From Phycomyces nitens (lineage: Eukaryota > Mucoromycota > Mucoromycetes > Mucorales > Phycomycetaceae): 64,000 nucleotides of DNA. The DNA lies in contig JAHRBC010000007.1 of the NCBI GenBank assembly GCA_022702545.1, positions 62,001-126,000 of the forward strand, given 5' to 3'. The position numbers were made by a program, and so were the translations under genes. Shown here one piece after another: positions 57,010 to 64,000 of this stretch (position 1 is its first letter; each line of letters starts with the position of its first letter). The notes beneath the pieces are model-generated. The model was given only the letters and a program-made list of their open reading frames with translations, was not told where the DNA came from and did no database searches.

Positions 57010-58110
57010 ATGTCTCAATTTATATCATCAAGCTCTAAAAAGACCTACAAGTCGACTACCAAGAAGTCGATTGGTAAGACTAGTGGCACTAGACCAGCAG
57101 GAACTGTCATGCAGACGATCCTTCCTGCTCCAAGCAACAACGCTGAACAGGACGGCGCAGTGTTGTCAAACCTGTCGGCTCTTCAGACAAGACTGAATGA
57201 GTCGCATGTCCTGTTGCAGCAGGTCCATCAAGGGATGGAATCCCTCAAGAACTCGAATGGCAACAGTAGCCAAGTTTCCCCCCATCAAGCTCCACCACCA
57301 CAGATGTATATGAAGTATCGACTTCCATCGGTCTCGGTAGGATATCTATATATAAATATTAATTTTATATTGATGAATTACTTACCCTATGTCATATAGC
57401 GTCTCATACGATCAGAGACAAGGAATGTCTTGGTGTCTACACCATTGACAATGAATGAGGGGGCACTCTCTTCATCCAACCGGCCTATTGCAGACAAGGT
57501 CCGGATGTACATTCACCAGCAGCCTGAAGGACAGCCTCTTGCGTCTGCAGTCATAGAGGAAAAAAAAAGACGGCACATCTCGTACAAGCTAAACAGAGCT
57601 AACACCTCGCCAGAAAAGTTAGCTAAGCGAAACCAGTCTTCTCGTAGACGTACGAGAAAAACAAGAGTTAGTATAATATAATATTTGTTTTCATACTTCT
57701 AATACTTGATTTTGAAATAGATCCTCAAAGCCTACAAGAGGCTGCATTTGGCAGACAAGGCAAACTTGGAGTCCAAGTATGGAGAGACCGTCGAGGATCT
57801 CTTAGACAAAGAGATGTTGTCCGACATTGAGTCTGATGATGAGCAACGGGAGTATACCGTTTATACTCCCAGTAACAGACATCCTTTGGTAAGATATTGT
57901 TCGGGCAAATTTGATGTGCTTCATATAATTAATTAATTCAATTATGATATATAGGTCGAGGAGTACTTGGGCGAGTTGAAAGCCCAGAGGAGCAAGGAAA
58001 AGAAGATGAAGGTCATTGACTTTTCTTCTTGTCCTGTTGAAAGTAGACACATTGAATTGTCAAAAGAGCAGAAGGCGTGTGTTGCCAAGTGGATTGCAAC
58101 ACGGCAATAA
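57010..58110 (+). CDS. Companion protein B of element L (4 exons, 305 aa)
   Basis: Exons 57010-57336, 57400-57666, 57721-57888 and 57955-58110; phase-0 introns; 306 codons open. Exon 1: Ser/Lys-rich start, then a coiled coil (NLSALQTRLNESHVLLQQV). Exon 2: helical region with a basic end (RNQSSRRRTRKTR). Exon 3: acidic DIESDDE as in the GESDDE motif of other B proteins. Sequence otherwise diverged, but exon number, order of features and convergent position identify it as the same gene. Function unknown. Confidence 0.78.
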
Positions 58111-58642
58111 AAAAAATTTGTATTTGGTTGTCTTGATATAATGGTCTTTATTGAATAAGTTGAAACAAGTTGTTGGGCTGGAAGATGATGGTGGTAGGGT
58201 TGGCATTACTCGTTTTTGTATTGTTGTTGCAATAAAAAATAAAGAAAGACAAGATGGTGAGAAACAATATTATTTTTAATGGTTATTTTATTTTAGTCGT
58301 AATTATTGCAAAACAAATATTTAATAGCAAAATAAAATATTTTCATCGGCTTTATAAACTTGGAATTTAAATGAAAATTTTTAGTATATTATGTAGTATA
58401 AACTTTAAAATATAGCTGATCATTGGGTATTAAATAAACAACTACTTGGCTTATCGCATAATGAGCTGGAGAAAATAAATATTTGTTTTGAGATCTGTTT
58501 TAAAGGACGTAACTTGTATATATCAATCTAATATTTTAATCAATCTTAAAAATGTATTGATAAAAGAACAGATAGTAAAGTAAAACAAGAAAAATAAGCA
58601 TTACGTGGCTGATGTTTGTGATCAAAAACGCAATTTTTTTTA
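58111..58642. other. Spacer between B and transposase of element L
   Basis: 530 bp of AT-rich sequence between two convergent stops; longer than in the other elements (95-131 bp). Nothing recognised. Confidence 0.4.
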
Positions 58643-61600
58643 TTAAGTGACGACTTTTCTAGGTAATGGAATAATTAGGCGTTTTTGAGACCCTTGTTGG
58701 AGATTGTGAGTTGTCAATGCAAAGCAAGAATGCAGACGATGTACTGGAATAATACACTCAACGGTCTCCTCTAAAAACCCCTTCTCCCACAGCTCCAGAC
58801 CTTGGTTTATCAACGGTTGATATCTGCCAGCATTATACGTCGGAAACCATTTGACGAAAGCAAAAGTAGAAACTCTTTCGATTCCACCAATCTTGATAAC
58901 ATGAGTAAATAAATACTCAATCTGGCCGGGAAATGCAACAAATTTACTTGTCGAATTGTCCAGAAACAAGACTTGTACAAAAGAACCGCGCTTTTTCTTT
59001 TCACCACTCCAATACTCTTGTCCTAGCAACGAAATCTTCTTCATCTTGCGAATCCGGTCATTGATATAGACATGCCCTCCAAGTGGGATGCTATCCGTGG
59101 CACAGAAGGAAATGCCAGCGTCTTGGTAAGCCTTGTTATAAAATTCGACCAAGTACTTATAATGATTGCCAGTCATTATAGATAAAGGCGACAATTTCAA
59201 TGGCAACGAGGTCAATGGCAGGGCTTCACTTCCAGTGACATTAAACCATGGATTGGTGGCAGCTTGGAGGAACATGTTGAGGTTGAATTGAAGATGTGGA
59301 GGGTGGCCGTACTCAGAGTTCACCAAGGATCTGACAGGCGTCGGTGCTATTTGAGCAACTTCTTGGAGAAATTCTACCATGGGTGGTGAAAGTTTGGCAG
59401 AATAGAACTGAAGAAAGTTGCTGATGAATCCCTTTTCCAAGAAGACCTTCATGAAAGTGACCTCGAATCCATTGCGGCGATTTGTCTTGATGTTCTTGAG
59501 CTTGCCATTGTATCGTTCAAAGCTATACAACCAGAATGCATAGACAGGGCCAAAGTCAAGCATGGACTCACGTAAGTGCATATGCAGATGCATGTTTGGC
59601 GTGATACTGACAGTTCCATACAATATCTCGCACTTTTCGCCAAAATCACCAAGGAGCTGGTGTGCTTCGTCTATACTCTGGGTCGTGACAGATGGTCCTG
59701 TCAATAGGCGACATGCATCAACGAATACTAGCCAGTTATTGTAGTCTGTTTCTGGCAAAGCATTCTCCAGGACAACCAGCGAATACACAAGACACCACGA
59801 TCGCCACTCGTCTGCCTTCATATATGGGAACCCAGAAGCAATTTTGTTGGACAATACAGCATATCCAGGAGGAACAAGAATAGAATCTGCCAGATATTGC
59901 ATGCGGGCAAGAGTAGTGCTGGGAAAATAACCGAGGTCTCTCCAAATGTTGACTATCCGTTTGGCTGTGCCAAGAAACAAGTTGTGCATAGGATCCACAA
60001 TTGTACACCGAACAGGATCAAAGTAATGTAGGCGGTGCAATTCTGAATACCAGGTACCATTGTGCTTCTCCAACTCTGCTCGCTCGACGTCTGATTCTGC
60101 ATTGAACCACATTTCGGCATGCACAGCATTGGTTGCCTTTTCTCTTGGTGTCCAATTATCAACGTCAAATCCAGAGTAATCGATCTTGCTTGATCCATCG
60201 ATCACCGAAAATTGACGTGCACACTTGTGACAGGCGTTGGTGCTTGCATGCCCTGTAAATCCCGCGGTTTTTCTTGCAGCTGGTATATCGCAGGCAACAC
60301 ACATGAGAGCAGCACGAACACGAACACCACCAGGGAACATGGCCGTCTTGATTGTCATTCCACTGTAGAAGTCAACCAACTCGTCAACAAGAGGTTCAAG
60401 AAAGTTGTTCATCTGATCAGTCTTTGCTTCCTTTGGCCCTGGCATGATACCAACAAGAATGATATTTTCTGGCTTCATCCTTTCTTCCCTGGGCAAGTTG
60501 TTGATTGACAGATACAATGCACCACTGGCATGAGTGCGCCCATCGAATGGCTGAAACCAATCCACGTTCAATGTCAACATGAGAGAATAGTTATCATCAA
60601 CAAATGGCATATCGTTATCATCAAGCAACTCATTCCACATTGCACCATCATATATGTCAAGGAAGGTGTTCTCAACGGTCTCTCTTGATCTCCATTGCAA
60701 CATCTTGTCCTCAAATCCAGGCTTACAGAGATACTGTGTCAAAGTGTTCTTGAGCAAATTGTATGGGAACACCATGAACGGAATAGGATCTCTGGCTGAT
60801 GAATTGTGGAAAAGAGGATTGTTGCAAATTTGGGCTTGTGTGGTGGAATACTTCTTGAACGTGCATGTTGGCTGATGATTGTCTGGCGAGTAGATTGCAA
60901 AGCACTTGTTGCAAACGGTGTACTTTACAATGCCTTTGGTCATTACGTCAAATCCGGTCATTGCTTTCAAGGCGTTGACAGTAAGAGGCAGGTCAGCATC
61001 CTTCTCAAATGCAACAAGAAGATGGCGGAAGAATTTGAGCATGGCCAATCCTCCCGTTTGCACCAAGTAGAATGCTTGGAAGATAACGCCAAAGATGGCC
61101 ATGAACTGGCTGGTTTGGGACATGTCATGAATTTTCAGGGATCCAACTACAAAGGAAAGTATATGATAAATAACTTGTATACAATTAAATATGTTTGTAT
61201 TTTATGTATACATACTTGAAGCCATCATTTGTTCAAAACCATTGCCGCCATCAATCTCAGTCTCATCTTCATCGCTAGATTCATCATTTGAATCGGAATC
61301 CTCATTGTCAGCTGCAATGAGTGATGACTCAACATCTGATTCCTCCTCAACGTCAAAAACATCGTCTTCTCTCAAGAAAGGTATCTGTTGTCCAGTAGTT
61401 TCGACTGACATGATAGAAAAGTTGTCTTCATCTATAATAAAATAAAAGTTAGTACCTGTAATTGATAACCAAAATATATCGCACTTACAATCAATAAACT
61501 CATTAGAAACATCAGGCATTATGATATCTGACTCTTCTTCAACTGTGCTTCTGACATTGGCTGTAATAATTAACAACAAACATTATTAGATTATGAATAA

Positions 61601-61777
61601 CGATATACAATTTCACTTACAATCATCTCTATCCTTGGGACCAATGCTTGACACATTATCAGAATTCTTATGGCGCATGAATGTCTGTGCATTCTGCAAT
61701 ATTCCATCGGCTGTATATTTGGTACAGGCCGAACATTTGTACAGGAGGTTGTATGTTTCGTTTTTAATGTTATTCAT
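58643..61777 (-). CDS. Tnp2-type CACTA transposase of element L (982 aa, intact)
   Basis: Exons 61777-61621, 61560-61489, 61431-61216 and 61146-58643; phase-1 introns as in P; 983 codons open. Exon 1: CSACTKY ... FMRHKN module. Exons 2-3: acidic. Exon 4: zinc ribbon (C-NKC ... C), NVDWFQPFDG, ACDIPAARK, CHKCARQF, DPMHNLFLGT, HLHMHLRESMLDFGPVYAFW, C-terminal LIIPLPRK. All catalytic positions seen in P are kept. Together with its intact B this makes L a candidate autonomous element. Confidence 0.93.
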
Positions 61778-62686
61778 AATAAAGATTATATGAGCAAGAG
61801 GTATTATATTTGGCTCTTTTTTATATGAATCATATTTCAGAGCGAGACGATATATATTATTAATCCTACCATCAAACACACCATTTATTCATCATTGTCT
61901 TTTGATATCTGGGCTTTGAATCAATCTCTCTTAATATTTATAAGCATTACAAACCCAATCTCTGTTAAATTCAAAAAAAATTGGTGGATTACTAATGGTG
62001 CCGAAATTATTAATTATCCTTGAATATTATTTTTTTATTTTAAAATATTGGTCATTATTATTATGTACACATCGATTCTGTAAGGAACCAAGCTCATTGG
62101 TTACTGAGTCGAACCAATTCCAATCATTAAAACACAATACCAATCAGAACGCATTCCGCTGTGTAGCTAGACGAACCATTAGGAACTCAGTTTCCTCTTC
62201 TTATTATATCTTAGTACAACCTATACTATAATTATATCTCTTAGACACCTAGTTAGAAAAACATATAAATACCCATTGCGCTTGATCCCTAGAAGATCAA
62301 GCGAACAACACGTTAAATAAAGGAACTTCTTCTTCTCTTCTCTTGTCTGTTCTTCCTGCCTAGTCCCGTTCCTGACAGATTCATCTTAAATATATTGAAT
62401 GTTTTGTCTATAAAATCAATAAAAAAGCAAGAATCGTAAAAATTGATATAGTTAATAAAAATGAAAAAAAATAGTACCAATTTTATTTATTTGTTTTGCA
62501 AAGTCATTTAAAATGTGTGCTATTTTGCGTCAAATCTGCGATTTAGAGCTCATATATGAAATAAAATGCGAAATTAGGTCTCATCATTAAAAAATCATCA
62601 AAATGATGGAGTTAGAATTCATTTTTAAAAATTCGTAATAATTCAAAATCTCTAATTCTGGCTAATACAACCCTTCTTTTGCAGTG
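61778..62686 (-). other. 5' region of element L with embedded solo LTR
   Basis: AT-rich 5' flank of the transposase; promoter elements are not obvious. It includes the solo LTR at 62079-62377 and the right-hand terminus at 62686. Confidence 0.4.
62079..62377 (+). mobile_element. Solo LTR in the 5' region of element L (299 bp)
   Basis: TGTAAGGAAC to GTTCCTGACA (inverted ends), flanked by GATTC at 62074-62078 and 62378-62382. TATA-like CATATAAATACC near 62262 and AATAAAGG near 62316 give plus orientation. Confidence 0.87.
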
Positions 62687-63219
62687 ATTGCCCTGTACTG
62701 GTGTTCAAATAAATATTTTTTACCCTCAACATCAACGTCCATCACGGCACTTTGTGTGCCTGAGTTCAATTAAAGGCTAATGGTTATTATTGCGCAGCAA
62801 AGATAAAATTAATATTGAAAATAACATACTGTTTTCAAAATCCAAGACTTCTTCAAATCTTGCTCTCTTGGCATGATGCTGGGAAGTGCGCTTGGATACA
62901 ATAGAGAATCCTTGCTGGTTGTTGTTGCATTTGTTGCAGTAACAGGCAGTGTTGTTAAGAGCGGAAATAGAAGACATTGTTTATATGATTTAATTGTGAG
63001 ATAAAAAAGGAAACAAGTGCTACATATTTTAATTTGCTGTCATTTTATAGATGAAAAAAAAGCTATTGTTTTTTAATCTTTTGCCCGAACCAATAGGATG
63101 GATTAGAATTACACTTTTTATTTGAAGTAAAAAAAATATCTGAGATGAAAAAAAGCTCTATATTTCCACTACCCTTTTGCCACATTGATACAATACTAAA
63201 TTTGGGAGTTTTTCCAGTG
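62687..63219 (-). mobile_element. CACTA-type element K, 5' piece
   Basis: Terminus CACTGGAAAAACTCCC on minus at 63219, inside an LTR whose sequence resumes at 63220. Contains the conserved CCTATTGGTTCGG promoter block (about 63090-63104) and exon 1 of the transposase. Its 5' 200 bp match element C. Confidence 0.82.
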
Positions 63220-63654
63220 TCAGAGAAGGAGAAAAGAGAAATAAAAGAAACAAGATGTTGGTTGGCGATTTCCAACAAATGACAAAAGAGGAAATGTAAA
63301 GAAGTGGTTGTTTAAATGTGATAGATGTTGACAGAAGGTTGAGGTGAGAAAGGTAAACACAAGTTTGTACAAAGAACGAGGTAAAAACATCACTTGCGAT
63401 CTTTCGTGCACATGCGTACACGAATAAAGTTTGGCGGGAAAATGTGACAGGCTTACCGACCCTCTCAACTATCCAAGGCACCAATTTCCAATGTCACGTG
63501 CTCCGTGACTTAGGCCAGGCTTTCCATACCAGCCTTCCACCTTCCGACCACGCGGACCGGACCAAGCTCCTGGGCCCTTCGGCTGGACTGGCCAGACTGG
63601 TCGGACCAAGGCGAGATTTGGGGTTCTGGTAATTATCCTACCACAACCGTGTCA
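63220..63654 (-). mobile_element. LTR of the tRNA-proximal family, cut by element K
   Basis: Starts TTGACACGGTTGTGG at about 63654 on minus; 63223-63654 matches 5254-5639 almost base for base. Truncated at 63219 by K. Confidence 0.75.
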
Positions 63655-63658
63655 AAAA

Positions 63659-64000
63659 TGATGCGTGTTGAGTTTGGTTGTGTAGCGTAAACTGGTCAAG
63701 AAGGTTTACGGACAGTTAAAGGCTAGTTGATTTCACTCGGGACAATCAACGGACAGAAATCGGGATAAGAACGGACAGAAAAATGGACAGCAACAGACAG
63801 AATATACGAACAACGGACAGTGGAACCAACAGTGAGACAGAGATCTTATAACTTTAACGGAAAACAGCCTTGTATTTCACTCAGGACAATACAAGCTCAA
63901 ATTGGGTTCAAAAGAAAATAATCGGAAAACTGAATGAATTTTATTGATAGAGATATTGCTCTTCTTTTATACAAAACTATTGAATAGTTCTTCTTACTAA
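63659..64000 (-). mobile_element. LTR of the tRNA-proximal family, running out of the window
   Basis: The 3' end CACGCATCA is at 63659 on minus, four bases from the neighbouring LTR. TATA (TGTATAAAAGAAG, about 63963-63975) and AATAAAATTC follow the layout of the LTR at 20422. Its 5' end lies beyond 64000. Confidence 0.72.

Larger units (their letters stand above)
55312..62686 (-). mobile_element. CACTA-type element L, complete and apparently intact (7375 bp)
   Basis: Both ends start CACTGCAAAAGAAGGG (16 bp identical); ATT is duplicated at 55309-55311 and 62687-62689. The transposase is on minus and B on plus. A solo LTR lies in its 5' region. The most diverged member, inserted in an intron of element K. 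Confidence 0.93.
54807..62977 (-). pseudogene. Tnp2-type transposase of element K, N-terminal exons split by L
   Basis: Exon 1 starts at 62977 (CYCNKCNNNQQGF ... HHAKRAR), then a short exon with MDVDVE. Element L interrupts the next intron. After L come exon 3 (DNEVNGNDTEITNDSDND, acidic) and the first 60 residues of exon 4 (MPENPVHRAIAIF ... GLQSMMGF), ending at element M. Almost identical to the start of element C. No catalytic part remains. Confidence 0.82.

Noticed and set aside
62777..63484. Minus-strand frames of 70-108 aa over the right-hand LTR
   Set aside because: They cross the K terminus or LTR signals and have no conserved counterpart.
1..64000. CRISPR arrays, operons, Shine-Dalgarno sites or phage genes
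   Set aside because: Gene structure with spliceosomal introns and Pol III tRNA genes shows a eukaryotic nuclear sequence. The only short tandem array is the LTR minisatellite.

Overview
This looks like a heterochromatin-like transposon landfill from a eukaryotic nuclear genome. It is most likely a fungus, and I would guess an early-diverging (mucoralean-type) one because of the low GC, the 45-90 nt GT-AG introns, the eukaryotic tRNA genes and the fungal-style CACTA/Tnp2 elements. I cannot name the species. I found no single-copy host protein gene. The only host genes I can defend are tRNA-Glu(CUC) at 6331-6402 (+) and an intron-containing tRNA-Tyr(GUA) at 20329-20410 (-).

Nearly everything else belongs to three groups. 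(1) A CACTA-type family with CACTG termini and Tnp2 transposases: A 1-4059 (left end outside the window), C 12464-18819, H 29540-43202, J 32995-39499, P 45012-51175, N 51201-51835, M 51836-54806, K 54807-55311 plus 62687-63219, and L 55312-62686. Complete members carry a spliced Tnp2 transposase with an N-terminal Cys/His exon, a tail-to-tail companion gene ('B', always 4 exons) and, divergent from B, a third small gene ('ORF3') built of exons of 40-74 nt. (2) A second CACTA family with CACTA(C/T)GGC termini and CGGTAG/CTACCG subterminal palindromes: F 4060-4935, E 8083-10401, D 10402-20092, Q 22350-28826 (fullest copy), and O 43431-45011 plus 51176-51200. Only Q keeps its two divergent genes, both with lesions; the others are deletion derivatives. 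(3) LTR retrotransposons of a family that sits 10-11 bp upstream of tRNA genes, plus three unrelated solo LTRs and a truncated Tc1/mariner element.

Layout: 1-4.06 kb element A; 4.06-6.3 kb F and two tandem LTRs beside tRNA-Glu; 7.0-8.1 kb Tc1 remnant; 8.1-20.1 kb E and D in inverted orientation, with C nested in D; 20.3-43.4 kb tRNA-Tyr and a retrotransposon (LTR, gag, start of pol) split by Q and by H, with J and a solo LTR nested inside H; 43.4-51.2 kb O with P inside; 51.2-63.2 kb a minus-strand stack N, M, K with L nested in K; 63.2-64 kb two more tandem LTRs. Target-site duplications let me order many events: TAG around C, TTA around Q, TAA around H, CGA around J, ATT around L, TAT around D, and CTCTC, ATATG and GATTC around the solo LTRs.

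Reading frames recovered across splice sites show that P and L are structurally intact (transposases of 958 and 982 aa; B proteins of 353 and 305 aa). J is nearly so. C has one frameshift, and H is broken only by its two insertions. How B and ORF3 act is unknown; by analogy with the TnpA/TnpD pair of En/Spm I infer B may bind DNA or assist the transposase.
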